DNA of 64,000 nucleotides. Source: Streptomyces sp. ISL-1 (lineage in GTDB: Bacteria; Actinomycetota; Actinomycetes; Streptomycetales; Streptomycetaceae). Below are positions 32,123 through 41,398 of this stretch, one piece after another (the first letter of the stretch is position 1; each line of letters opens with the position of its first letter). The stretch is taken from NCBI RefSeq assembly GCF_018614585.1, contig NZ_JAGGOI010000034.1:103015-167014 (forward strand), read 5' to 3'. The notes beneath the pieces were generated by a model. The model saw only the letters and a program-made list of their open reading frames with translations, searched no databases and was not told where the DNA came from. Both the position numbers and the translations under genes were made by a program.

Positions 32123-32858
32123 CGTGGTAGCCGCCGAGTGGTCGAAGGCATGGACCGGCCGCGCCTGGTGGAGCCTGGCTCTGATCGGTGTGTTTCTGGG
32201 GTTCCTGGCGAGCACCGGATATGTCGCCCAGGCCGACGAGAGCATCGCCCGCGGCCAGGAGACCATCGAGGCCGTCACCGACCAGGTAGTGCGTTCCTGG
32301 TTCATGCTGCTGTTGTTCTCCGCCCTGTTCGGCGCTGTCTTCGTCACCAAGGAGTACAACTCCGGGGCGATCGCCCGGTCCGTACTGCTGAGCGGCGGAC
32401 GCCGCCGCCTGCTGGGCGCGAAGCTGCTGGTGGGCACCGGTATGGGCGTGGTGTTCGCCCTGCTCGCCACGGCCCTTGCCGCCGCCTCCCCCGAGGTGTT
32501 CCTGTCCACGACCGAGCACCGGCCCGTCTGGACCGGCGAGACGACCCTGACCCTGGTGGGCGTCTTCGTTGTCACCGTGCTCGGCGCCCCCTGGGGCGTG
32601 CTGCTCGGGTGGATCATCCGTAACCAGACCGCCTCGGTGGCCGTCCTGCTGGGGCTGACGCTCTTCGTCGACGAGGCGCTTTTGCGACTGCTCCCCGCGG
32701 TGGGCAAGTTCACCATGACGATCGCGATGAGTTCGGTCTACCGGGACGGCAAGCCCGAACTGCTCTCGGTGCCCCTCGCTCTGGCCGTCATCGGCGTCTG
32801 GCTGGCCGTGGTCGGCTTCGCCGCCCGCAAGATGTTCCTGACCCGGGACGTCGTGTGA
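32115..32858 (+). CDS. ABC transporter permease
   Basis: 247 aa, six predicted membrane helices (first about 17-37, last about 218-240). ABC-2-type permease, as in BcrB-like bacteriocin exporters. It overlaps the ATPase gene upstream and the protease gene downstream (GTGTGA), so all three are translated together. Confidence 0.85.
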   Translation: MRNVVAAEWSKAWTGRAWWSLALIGVFLGFLASTGYVAQADESIARGQETIEAVTDQVVRSWFMLLLFSALFGAVFVTKEYNSGAIARSVLLSGGRRRLLGAKLLVGTGMGVVFALLATALAAASPEVFLSTTEHRPVWTGETTLTLVGVFVVTVLGAPWGVLLGWIIRNQTASVAVLLGLTLFVDEALLRLLPAVGKFTMTIAMSSVYRDGKPELLSVPLALAVIGVWLAVVGFAARKMFLTRDVV

Positions 32859-34525
32859 GGCGCGGCCGGGCCGGTGCCGGTGCCGCGCCGGCAACCGAGC
32901 GGGAGGGCGCGCTGCTGGCCAGACCGCGCCTCGCCGCGGACGTCCGGGTTCACGAGCCGATCACCGACAGCGGCCCGTGGGTCGTCCAGCGCGGCTCTCA
33001 GCAGTACCTCCGGGCGGGGGCGGACATGGTCCGGCTGCTGCACTCGATGGACGGGGAGCGCGATCACGCGGCCCTGGCGGAGACACTTGGCCCGCCCTGG
33101 ACGGACTCGGAGGTCGACAAGGCGGTCGGGAACCTGCGGAAGATGCGGCTCCTGGAGGACGGGCGGCCGCCCAAACGCAGCAGCAGCTGGTTCAAGTTCG
33201 TACCGCCGCTGACCTTCCAGTTCACCGTGGTGAAGCCGGAGCGGATGCTGGCCCGGCTCGCGCCCCTGCTCAATCTGGTGGCCAACCGGACCGGCGCGGT
33301 CCTCGCAGTGGTCCTCGCGCTGGGCGGTCTCCTGGCTCTCGCGGCTCAGGCCCCGGTACTTCAGCAGGCGCTGGGCACCCCCCTGACGCTGGACGTCCTC
33401 CTCGGTGTCGCCGGCGCATCACTCGTCGCGACCGCGCTGCACGAGATGGGCCATGGCGCGGTCCTCACCCACCACGGCGGACGCCCCAGCCGGATGGGCG
33501 TGATGCTCTTCTACCTGACGCCCGCGTTCTTCTGCGATGTGTCCGACGGCTGGCGGCTGCCCCGCAAGGAGCAGCGTGTCCAGGTCGCTCTCGCCGGCAT
33601 CGTGACCCAGATGGTCATCGCCGGATCGGTGGCCCTCGGCGCACTGGCCGCCGGCCCCGCGGCCGGTGACCCCGGCCTGCGCCACGGGATGCTCGTCTTC
33701 GCCGTCTCCACCTATGTGACGGGCCTGCTCAATCTGCTGCCCTTCGTCAAACTCGACGGCTACATCGCGCTGATGACGCATCTCGACATCTCGCACCTGC
33801 GGGACCGCACCATGACCGATGCCCGCCGCTTCCTGTCGAAGATCCTCTTCGGCGGCCGGTACACCCGGGAACTGCCCGGGCTCTGGTGGTCCGTTCCGTT
33901 CGGCCTGGCCTCCATGCTCTTCCCGCTCTATCTGATCGCGATGGCGTTCACGCTCTGGCTCGACGTGCTCCAGGGCATGGGGATCATCGGCGCGACGGTG
34001 CTGCTCGTCGGCGTCGTCTATCTGGGCTACCGCGCCTGGAACGGCGGCCGGTTGTTGCTGCGCGAGGCGCGCACGGCGGGGGCCCGGGTGTGGCGCATCT
34101 GCGCCGCGCCGCTGCTGAGCGCAGTCGTGGCCGGTGTCGCGCTGACGACGGTCACCGTGCCGTACACGGTGACCGGTGGATACGTCGTTGAGGACGGCAG
34201 GACCTCGCTCGTGGTCTCGGACTCGGCCGACCGCGAGGCGATCACCGAAGGCGCGACGGTCACGCTGTTCCGCCGCGGGATGGTCACCCGTACCGAGACC
34301 GGGACCGCAACCGTCGGACAGGGGCGGGCCGTAAAGGCCACCGCGCCGCTGTCCGCCTTCATTCCGGTGCGGGACGGCGACTCCGTCCCCGTGCCCGCCG
34401 TGGTTCTCCCGCTGTCCGTCGGCACGGCTCCGGCCGACCGCATCGGAACAGCACGCGTGGTGGCCGGGAGCCGCTCGCTCGGGGAGTGGCTCTACCTCTC
34501 GTACATCGCCCCGGCCGCTCGCTGA
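32855..34525 (+). CDS. Daptide-type intramembrane metalloprotease (M50 family)
   Basis: 556 aa from a GTG at 32855. After an N-terminal soluble part with a PqqD-like R-G-S-Q-Q-Y-L-R-A-G segment (about 45-105) come multiple membrane helices. The zinc motif H-E-M-G-H is at residues 196-200 in the membrane, and the second M50 motif is N-L-L-P-F-V-K-L-D-G-Y. A periplasmic-type beta domain follows near the C-terminus. Predicted to remove the leader during export. The same arrangement (precursor, exporter, M50 protease) is found in daptide clusters. Confidence 0.82.
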   Translation: MRRGRAGAGAAPATEREGALLARPRLAADVRVHEPITDSGPWVVQRGSQQYLRAGADMVRLLHSMDGERDHAALAETLGPPWTDSEVDKAVGNLRKMRLLEDGRPPKRSSSWFKFVPPLTFQFTVVKPERMLARLAPLLNLVANRTGAVLAVVLALGGLLALAAQAPVLQQALGTPLTLDVLLGVAGASLVATALHEMGHGAVLTHHGGRPSRMGVMLFYLTPAFFCDVSDGWRLPRKEQRVQVALAGIVTQMVIAGSVALGALAAGPAAGDPGLRHGMLVFAVSTYVTGLLNLLPFVKLDGYIALMTHLDISHLRDRTMTDARRFLSKILFGGRYTRELPGLWWSVPFGLASMLFPLYLIAMAFTLWLDVLQGMGIIGATVLLVGVVYLGYRAWNGGRLLLREARTAGARVWRICAAPLLSAVVAGVALTTVTVPYTVTGGYVVEDGRTSLVVSDSADREAITEGATVTLFRRGMVTRTETGTATVGQGRAVKATAPLSAFIPVRDGDSVPVPAVVLPLSVGTAPADRIGTARVVAGSRSLGEWLYLSYIAPAAR

Positions 34526-34585
34526 CGGCCCGGGCCGTCATGCCCGTACCCGTCGGCAGCGCACGGGAAAAGGACACAGGACGTC

Positions 34586-37192
34586 ATGGACATCATTCGG
34601 CATCTGCACTTCTGCCCCCCGGGCACCCCGTTCTTCGATCTGCCGTCCCGGGGTGCCGCGGCCGAGGACGACTTCGCTCTCGCCCACGAAGCGCTGCCCG
34701 AGGGCTGGGAGCGCAATCCGGGCGCCGAGTGGGTGGTGCTGACCCCGCCGGATCCAAGGCTTCCGCGCCAGGGCTGGAAGATCCATGTCTCGGCGACCCT
34801 GGACAATGCCGAGCACATCCTTGACGTGGTGGCGAAGTACTGCACCACCGAGCAGGTGATGTTCAAGTTCATCCGTGGCCGGCACCTGCTCCAGCGGCGC
34901 AACAGCAAGTACGGCGACCGCAGCGCGAGCGGCAAGTTCGTCACCATCTACCCGTTCGACGACGAGCACTTCGAACGGATCCTCCACGAGCTCGGCGATC
35001 TGCTGGACGGTGAGCCGGGGCCGTACATCCTCAGCGACCTCCGGTGGCGCTCCGGACCGCTCTACGTCCGCTACGGAGGCTTCGTCCTGCAGGCGATACG
35101 GTCCGAGTCGGGTGAACTCATCTACTGCATAGAGAATCCCGACGGCGAACTCGTCCCCGACCGCCGGGGTCCCGGATTCCGGCCGCCCGAGTGGGTGACG
35201 CCGCCCGCCTGTCTGGCCGAGGCGATCGCCGGCCGCAACGCGGGCACCCTCGAGGACTTCCCGTACCGCGTCACCAAGGCGGTGCACTTCTCCAACGGCG
35301 GCGGGGTGTACCGGGGTAAGGACACCCGGGACGGATCCGACGTTCTGCTGCGCGAGGCCCGCCCGCACGCCGGTCTCGACTCGGACGGGAACGATGCCGT
35401 CGCCCGCCACGAGCAGGAGCACTGGGCGCTGCGCCGGCTCACCGGGCTGCCCTGCATTCCCCGCCTGGTCGACTACCGCAAGGGCCACGAACACTACTTC
35501 CTGGTGCGGGAGTACGTGGAGGGGACGCCGCTGTCCAAGGAGCTCGTCCGGCGCAACCCGCTGCTTCATGCGGTCAGTTCCACCGAGGACATCGCCGAGT
35601 ACACCGGCTGGGCCCTGGACGTACTCGACCAGATCGAGCGGGGGCTCGACGGCATGCACGACCGGGGGGTGGTCTTTGCCGACCTCCACCCCGGCAACAT
35701 CCTCGTCCGGCCCGACGGGCAGGTCGTCTTCATCGACTTCGAGACGGCCGGCTCACCGGAGGCCAAGCCCGCGCAGACCATGGGAGCCGTGGGGTTCATC
35801 GCTCCGGCGGGCTACTCGGGATTCGCCATCGACCGCTATGCGCTGGGATGCCTGCGGCTCGCGCTCTTCGCGCCGATGGTGGCCGCGGTGCCCTGGGCCC
35901 CGGAGAAGGCCGACCAGCTGATCGACCTCATCACCGCGTCCTACCGGCTGCCGGAGGACTTCGCGGAGCGCGTGCGCCGCGATCTTGGGCTCGCGACCCA
36001 CCCGGCGGTCACCGACGACGGCGCCGGCGAAGAGCGGGGCAGCGAGCCCGTGTGGTCCGCACGCGGAACGGCAGACCGGCCCGCGCTGCTCCGGTCCCTC
36101 GGCGAAAGCGTCCTCGCTACCGCCCAGACGGGACGCGACGACCGGCTCTTCCCCGGCGATGCCGAGCAGTTCTTCACCCCGGAGGGCGGGCTGGGCCTCG
36201 CCCACGGCGCCGCCGGTGTGCTCTGGGCACTCGGCGAGGCCGGGGTGGAGGTCCCCGAGGACCACCTCGACTGGCTAGTCGACGGCGTGCGCAGCCTGGA
36301 GGACCCGCGGCCCGGCTTCTACAACGGACTGGGCGGCATCGCCTACGCGCTGGACCGCCTCGGCCGCTCCGACACCGCACGCGAACTCCTCGACCGGATC
36401 ACCGAGGCCCCTCTGCGGGGCCTCGACCCCAGCCTCTACGGCGGTCTCTCCGGCATCGGGCTGACCCTGCTGCACTTCGCCGGGTCCACGGGCGAGCCGG
36501 CACTGCTGGACCGCACGGTCCAGATCGCCGGGCTCATTGCCGACGGGACCTCGGCGGCAGCGGCCTCGGCAACCGAAGGACCCGCCAACCGCCCGGCCGC
36601 AGGGCTGTTGCGGGGGGAATCGGGCAGCGCACTGTTCCTGCTGCGCCTGTACGAACAGACCCGGGACACCGCCTTGCTGGATCGTGCGGCCCAGGCGCTG
36701 CGGCGCGACCTCGCAGGTTTCGGCTGGACTCCGGGGGCTCCGTTCGCGGAACGGGCCGCGGGAAGACTGCCGTTGATCGCGGGCAGCGGTGGTACGGGCA
36801 TGGTGCTGCACGACCTGCTGGCGCATCGCCCGGACCCGGAGCTGGCCCAGGCGCGGGACGCCATCCGCGCGGCGACCGAGCTCTCCTTCGTTCCGCAGGC
36901 GGGTCTGCTGAACGGGCGCGCGGGCGTCATCATGACGCGTCTGCACCTGACAGAGACCACGAACCGTACGGGCGCCGCGAGCCGCGTGGAGCATTCCGGC
37001 GACGCCGACCCCGTACTGCGTCGGCACGTGGCCGGCCTCGGCCTCCACGCAGTCTGCCACCAAGGCCGTCCCGCCTTCCTCGGCCAGGAGTGCCTGCGGA
37101 TCTCCTCCGATCTGGCGACCGGAACCGCCGGGGTGCTCCTCGCGCTCAGCGCCGCGCTGAGCGAGCGACGCTCACGGCTGCCGTTCTTCTGA
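34586..37192 (+). CDS. Class III lanthionine synthetase-like protein (LanKC)
   Basis: 868 aa: lyase domain (1-200), Ser/Thr kinase-like domain (about 220-460) and LanC-like cyclase domain (about 500-865). Kinase marks: G-G-V-Y-R-G loop, catalytic A-D-L-H-P-G-N-I-L and metal-binding F-I-D-F-E-T. The beta3 position, usually Lys in V-x-L-K-E-A-R-P, reads L-L-R-E-A-R-P (Arg 256). The cyclase domain lacks the Cys-Cys-His zinc ligands, as in class III. LanKC enzymes phosphorylate and eliminate Ser/Thr, then add Cys; with no Cys in either precursor it could only dehydrate, or it has another substrate. Confidence 0.88.
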   Translation: MDIIRHLHFCPPGTPFFDLPSRGAAAEDDFALAHEALPEGWERNPGAEWVVLTPPDPRLPRQGWKIHVSATLDNAEHILDVVAKYCTTEQVMFKFIRGRHLLQRRNSKYGDRSASGKFVTIYPFDDEHFERILHELGDLLDGEPGPYILSDLRWRSGPLYVRYGGFVLQAIRSESGELIYCIENPDGELVPDRRGPGFRPPEWVTPPACLAEAIAGRNAGTLEDFPYRVTKAVHFSNGGGVYRGKDTRDGSDVLLREARPHAGLDSDGNDAVARHEQEHWALRRLTGLPCIPRLVDYRKGHEHYFLVREYVEGTPLSKELVRRNPLLHAVSSTEDIAEYTGWALDVLDQIERGLDGMHDRGVVFADLHPGNILVRPDGQVVFIDFETAGSPEAKPAQTMGAVGFIAPAGYSGFAIDRYALGCLRLALFAPMVAAVPWAPEKADQLIDLITASYRLPEDFAERVRRDLGLATHPAVTDDGAGEERGSEPVWSARGTADRPALLRSLGESVLATAQTGRDDRLFPGDAEQFFTPEGGLGLAHGAAGVLWALGEAGVEVPEDHLDWLVDGVRSLEDPRPGFYNGLGGIAYALDRLGRSDTARELLDRITEAPLRGLDPSLYGGLSGIGLTLLHFAGSTGEPALLDRTVQIAGLIADGTSAAAASATEGPANRPAAGLLRGESGSALFLLRLYEQTRDTALLDRAAQALRRDLAGFGWTPGAPFAERAAGRLPLIAGSGGTGMVLHDLLAHRPDPELAQARDAIRAATELSFVPQAGLLNGRAGVIMTRLHLTETTNRTGAASRVEHSGDADPVLRRHVAGLGLHAVCHQGRPAFLGQECLRISSDLATGTAGVLLALSAALSERRSRLPFF

Positions 37193-37292
37193 TCCCCCCG
37201 ACCGGGCGAGCCGGGCCGGATCCCCTGTCCGGGATCGCCCTCTCCCTCTCCGCACGCCCACCCGCCTCTCGCAGCACGGCAGGAACTCTCTC

Positions 37293-38591
37293 GTGATCGA
37301 CTTCTTGGCCACACTCGACCCGCACAACGGCCTTGCGGAGAAGTCCGGGATGCTGCCCCCCACACCTCCGGACGATCTGCTGTGGCGGGCCCTCGTCAGG
37401 CTCTCCCGTGGCACCGGAAGGGCGGAGAACACCGGGCACGCGCTGTCGCCGTGCGTCGTCGGCGCGTACGGGCACTCGCGCATGGACGCCTTGGTGCGCG
37501 GCGCGGGTGAAGCGGTGGAGCGGTACGCGCTCTTCCCCGATGACGACATGCCCCACGGCACCGTCCGCGCCACCCGGGCCGCCCTCGGCGCGCGTGCGCT
37601 GTCCTTCAGCGATGCGGGCGTTGCCCTCGGCGACTCGCGGAATGCGGAGCGGACCCTGACGTGGTACCCGACGCACCGGCTCAGGGACGGCGCCGAGATC
37701 CTGGTCCCCGCGGGCCTGGTCGACTACCCCGCGCACACGGAGGAAGCGGAGGGCTTCGACCCCGGCCCTTCGGGAGCGGCATCCGGGCACGGATACGACA
37801 TGGCGCTGCGCTCCGCCCTGCTGGAGATGATCGAACGGGACGCGCTGCTCGTCGCCTGGGAACGCCGACTGCGCCCGCTGCGCATCGATGTCGACGCCGT
37901 CGAGGCAGGCCCGGTGCGCAGGGGCAGGGAGAACGCACACTGGCGGAGCCTGCTGCGGCTGTGGGCAAGTGCCCGTCGGGCGGGGCTCGTACCGGTCGTC
38001 GCGGATCTGCCGACGGCCGTCCCCGGAGTGGTCTGCACCGTCGGAGTGATCATCGACGAGACGGGCCCGCAGCCGCTGGCGACCGTCGGTTGCAATGCCA
38101 CGGACCAGGTCGGCTGGAGCATGCTGGGCGCACTTCAGGAGGCGCTCCAGATACGCTCGGCGGTGGTGAACCAACGCGAGAGCCACGGCTACGGCGAGGC
38201 CCCGTCCGACATCGTGGACGATGACGACCGGCTGCGGTACGTCGCCTCCCGGCAGTGTTTCGATCTGGTCAGTGAGTGGGCCGGCGGGTTCCGGGGCCCG
38301 CGTGGACCTCGTACGGAGCGCGCGGTGACGACCGCCGCCATCGTGGGGGGCCTCCTCGCGGACGGCGCCGACCCGCTTGCCATCGACCTGACCGGCCGAC
38401 TTCCCGTCGCACTGCGGGAGATGGGCTGGGCGGCGGTGAAGGTGGTCCCGGTCGGGTACCAACAGCTGCGGATGACCGAGTCGTACGGCTTCAGTTGGAA
38501 CACTGAACGGCTGCGGACGGCGGAGTCGCGGACAGGACTGGCCGCCGATGGGAGGCCCGCCTGCCGGAACCGCCCCCACCCCTTGCCATGA
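37293..38591 (+). CDS. YcaO-domain protein with C-terminal PxPxP
   Basis: 432 aa from a GTG (AGGA 6 nt upstream), 100 nt after the LanKC gene. ATP-grasp-like YcaO motifs are all present: M-D-A-L-V-R-G-A-G-E-A-V-E-R-Y, H-G-Y-D-M-A-L-R-S-A-L-L-E-M-I-E-R-D-A and A-L-Q-E-A-L-Q-I-R. The protein ends P-H-P-L-P, the PxPxP end of azoline-forming YcaO cyclodehydratases. YcaO enzymes activate a backbone amide to form thiazoline, oxazoline, thioamide or amidine. No E1-like partner protein is encoded here; the recognition protein may serve instead. Only Ser/Thr rings (oxazolines) would be possible in the two precursors. Confidence 0.85.
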   Translation: MIDFLATLDPHNGLAEKSGMLPPTPPDDLLWRALVRLSRGTGRAENTGHALSPCVVGAYGHSRMDALVRGAGEAVERYALFPDDDMPHGTVRATRAALGARALSFSDAGVALGDSRNAERTLTWYPTHRLRDGAEILVPAGLVDYPAHTEEAEGFDPGPSGAASGHGYDMALRSALLEMIERDALLVAWERRLRPLRIDVDAVEAGPVRRGRENAHWRSLLRLWASARRAGLVPVVADLPTAVPGVVCTVGVIIDETGPQPLATVGCNATDQVGWSMLGALQEALQIRSAVVNQRESHGYGEAPSDIVDDDDRLRYVASRQCFDLVSEWAGGFRGPRGPRTERAVTTAAIVGGLLADGADPLAIDLTGRLPVALREMGWAAVKVVPVGYQQLRMTESYGFSWNTERLRTAESRTGLAADGRPACRNRPHPLP

Positions 38592-38634
38592 TCAGGAACG
38601 TTTCGCAGATCAGCAGTAGGAGAGGACCATAAGT

Positions 38635-39297
38635 ATGGAAACCACACTCGGCGAGCAGATCATGCTCCTTTCGCTCGACGACACCACCGGAGCCCCTCAT
38701 CTGCAGGCGCAGTCCGAGTACATGATCTCCAGCGCTTCCGTGCTGGAGCTGGCGCTCGCGGCCCGCGTCCGGATGGACGGCGACCACCTTGTCGCCACCG
38801 ACCCCACTCCGCTGGGGATTCCGGTTCTGGACGAGACGCTGAAGCGGATCGCCGGGCAGGACAAGCGGGAGGACGCTCAGGCGTGGATCTTCCGGCTGAA
38901 GAAGGAAGCCGTCGAGGGTGCCCGGCTGGGGCTGCTCGACAAGGGCGTCATCCGTGAGGAGCGGGCGCGGCGTTGGGGGATATTCCCCACGAACCGCTAC
39001 CCGGAGGCCGACGGCACGGTCGAGCAGGAGGTGCGGCGAAAGCTCACGGCGGCGGTGCTTGAGGGGCAGGAGCCGGACGCGCGCACGGCGGCGTTGCTGG
39101 TGCTGCTGCACAGCGGCGGCCTGCACAAGCTGGTGTTCGCCGAGGCCGACCAGGCGGCGGTCGACAAGCGCGTGGCGGAGCTGACCGAGGGTCACTGGGC
39201 CGAGCCGGCCATGAAGCAGTTGGTGGACTCGGTGTTCGTGGCGCTGACGGCCTTTTCGGCATCGACGGCCGTCGGGGTGACCAATACGGGCATCTAA
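38635..39297 (+). CDS. GPP34 (GOLPH3-like) protein
   Basis: 220 aa, AGGAGAGGA upstream. GPP34 fold: L-G-E-Q-I-M-L-L-S-L-D-D at the start, A-L-A-A-R-V-R-M, L-L-D-K-G-V-I and L-V-L-L-H-S-G-G-L-H-K. The eukaryotic member GOLPH3 binds a membrane lipid and recruits glycosyltransferases. Bacterial members are common in actinobacteria, often near biosynthetic genes, with unknown role. Here it lies between the YcaO gene and the regulator, within a cluster with two glycosyltransferases. Confidence 0.8.
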   Translation: METTLGEQIMLLSLDDTTGAPHLQAQSEYMISSASVLELALAARVRMDGDHLVATDPTPLGIPVLDETLKRIAGQDKREDAQAWIFRLKKEAVEGARLGLLDKGVIREERARRWGIFPTNRYPEADGTVEQEVRRKLTAAVLEGQEPDARTAALLVLLHSGGLHKLVFAEADQAAVDKRVAELTEGHWAEPAMKQLVDSVFVALTAFSASTAVGVTNTGI

Positions 39298-39511
39298 GGC
39301 CTATCAGGCGCACCGAGTTGCTCTCGGGATGACGCTTCCTCAGCTCTTCCTCAATTCTCCGGGCTTACTCGGTCCCACCCGACTTCGTCCATTCGCGCAG
39401 GTGGCTGCGTGTGTTAACTTCTTCGTCACTGATCAAGGTTGTCGCGGGGGACAACTGGGCTTGACCGGCCCGGGTTTCCGACCGCTCTGTGCATCAGAAT
39501 TACGGGGAAGC

Positions 39512-40138
39512 ATGGAACGAATCTTTCTTGTCATCAATTCTCCTTCGTTGCGGCGCCGGATGACCGAGGTGCTGGCAGCGCCGGGGTGGCTCGTGTCCGG
39601 GTGGGAAGAGGGCCGGGCGGCGAAGCCCACCACCCCGGCTGACATCGCGGTGGTGGAATCGGGAGCACTGGACGGGGATCCCTCGCTCGCCCCGTGGGGA
39701 ACGCGCGTCATCGTTCTGGTCAACGGCCGCCATGACGGGTTCTGGCGGTCGTCGGCCTGCGCCCGGGTGGCCGGCATCATCGACCGCGACGACCCCGACC
39801 ACGGTTATGTCACCGCGGTGCGCGAGGTGTTGAGCGGACGGGGCTGGGTCTCCCCGGAGCTCGTGCCCACGCTGCTGTCCGGCCGCATGGGCCGCTCGCG
39901 ACTGCCGGAGCCGCCGTCGGCCGAGGTCACGCTGCTCACCGACCGGGAGAAGGGCGTGGCCGCACTGGTCGCCGAGGGCCTCTCCAACTCGGAGATCGCC
40001 GAGCAACTGACCATCGAGCGCAGCACGGTCAAGTTCCATGTGTCGAATGTGCTGCGCAAGCTGCGCTGCCGAGACCGGTCACAGCTTGCGGTTCTCTGGC
40101 ATTCACACACGTTGCCGGTCCGATTCGCGGCGGCATGA
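39512..40138 (+). CDS. LuxR-type regulator with degenerate receiver domain
   Basis: 208 aa from ATG 39512 (GGGGAAG upstream). The C-terminus is a GerE/LuxR HTH: L-T-D-R-E-K-G-V-A-A-L-V-A-E-G-L-S-N-S-E-I-A, then T-I-E-R-S-T-V-K-F-H-V-S-N-V-L. The N-terminal 125 residues look like a receiver fold but the acidic pocket is not evident, so phosphorylation is doubtful. Probably the pathway-specific activator. The 214-nt gap upstream holds its own promoter. Confidence 0.82.
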   Translation: MERIFLVINSPSLRRRMTEVLAAPGWLVSGWEEGRAAKPTTPADIAVVESGALDGDPSLAPWGTRVIVLVNGRHDGFWRSSACARVAGIIDRDDPDHGYVTAVREVLSGRGWVSPELVPTLLSGRMGRSRLPEPPSAEVTLLTDREKGVAALVAEGLSNSEIAEQLTIERSTVKFHVSNVLRKLRCRDRSQLAVLWHSHTLPVRFAAA

Positions 40139-40327
40139 CCCGGGCCCCGTCCCAGGGCGGGGAATGACTCGACCCCCGACGGGCGCGCCCACGCGGCGCT
40201 TGGCGCTACTTTTGCCAAGCGCCGCGCTGCCGCGAATTCGGATTGAGTTTGTTTCTCGTCGCACAATTCACCGGCACCGGTGCACCCCACGCAGACCTTC
40301 AGTTTCACCGCGCGGAAAGTTGCACAG

Positions 40328-41398
40328 ATGGAGCCCTCCAGCGGACCCCGCGTATCGGTGATCTGCCCGACATTCAACCGGTCCCGGCCCATTCTGGACA
40401 CCCTCGCATCGGTGACCGCCCAATCCGTCACCGACTGGGAAATGCTGGTGGTGTCCGACGGCAGTTCCGACGACACCGATGACTGGGTACGCCACGCCGC
40501 CCGCACCGATCCGCGGATACGGCTGCTGCGCACCCCACGCCACGGCCACCCCAGCGGCCCCCGAAACCTCGCGCTGGCCGAGGCCCGTGGTGCGGTCATC
40601 GCCTACCTGGACCACGACGACCAATGGCGCGAGAACCACCTGGAGGTGGTGCTCTCGCTGATCGACCGCGGTGCCGAACTGGTGGCCACCGGCTTCGAAC
40701 TGCGGGACCCGGAGGGCGCGCCGACCGCGGCGTCGCAGCCGTACGAGATGTGCTGGCACCCCGAGTTTCAGCTCCTCGGAGTGGTCTTCGAACCGTCGCG
40801 GGTGGCACATCGGCGCGGACTCGCGGAGCGGGCGGGCGGCTGGCGCGCCGGTGCGGGCATGGAGGACTGGGACTTGTGGTTGCGGATGACCGACGCCGGG
40901 GCGCGCTTCACCACGGTGGCCGACCGTACGACCGTACTGCTTGACGACAGCGGCTCGCGCCGGCACCGGATATCGCCACGGCACCAGCTGCGGCTCGCCG
41001 TCTTCGACGAGCCCCGCGCGGCGCACACGATGCTCCAACTCCTGCGCAGCGGGCGCGATGACGCCGCGCATCGGGCCGCCCAGCTCGCGGACACCGACGA
41101 CTGGCTCGCGCGGCTGGCGGCGGACGGCCAGTTCGTCAAGCCCCTCGGCTGGAACGGTGACCCGGCGGCGGACATCGCCCGGGCCAGAGAGTGCGCGTCG
41201 CAGGAACTCTGGCGGGACCTCGTGGTCGTCCGGCAGCAGAACCGCTTCATCCTGGCTCAGCCGCTCCGTTGCGCCACCGCCGAACACGCGGAGCGCGTCA
41301 CTTCCCTGGTGCGGCGGAACCAGCCGAGGCTGTTCGCCCTTCTCGACACGGTTGCGGCGGAGTGCGCCGAGGCCCTGGCGGGGGCCGGTAGCCGATGA
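40328..41398 (+). CDS. GT2-family glycosyltransferase (paralogue 2)
   Basis: 356 aa from ATG 40328 (GGAAAG upstream). Same design as the GT2 at 23908: V-S-V-I-C-P-T-F-N-R-S-R, M-L-V-V-S-D-G-S-S-D-D-T, A-Y-L-D-H-D-D-Q-W, M-C-W-H-P-E-F-Q-L and W-D-L-W-L-R-M-T-D-A-G, with the same extra C-terminal domain (F-I-L-A-Q-P-L-R and T-A-E-H-A-E-R). It overlaps rmlA by ATGA. Two copies suggest two sugar attachments or two precursor specificities. Confidence 0.82.
   Translation: MEPSSGPRVSVICPTFNRSRPILDTLASVTAQSVTDWEMLVVSDGSSDDTDDWVRHAARTDPRIRLLRTPRHGHPSGPRNLALAEARGAVIAYLDHDDQWRENHLEVVLSLIDRGAELVATGFELRDPEGAPTAASQPYEMCWHPEFQLLGVVFEPSRVAHRRGLAERAGGWRAGAGMEDWDLWLRMTDAGARFTTVADRTTVLLDDSGSRRHRISPRHQLRLAVFDEPRAAHTMLQLLRSGRDDAAHRAAQLADTDDWLARLAADGQFVKPLGWNGDPAADIARARECASQELWRDLVVVRQQNRFILAQPLRCATAEHAERVTSLVRRNQPRLFALLDTVAAECAEALAGAGSR

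Noticed and set aside
40145..40162. GC palindrome after the LuxR gene as a certain regulatory site
   Set aside because: It may just be the terminator of the LuxR gene. Similarity to the palindrome at 25069 is noted as a weak finding only.
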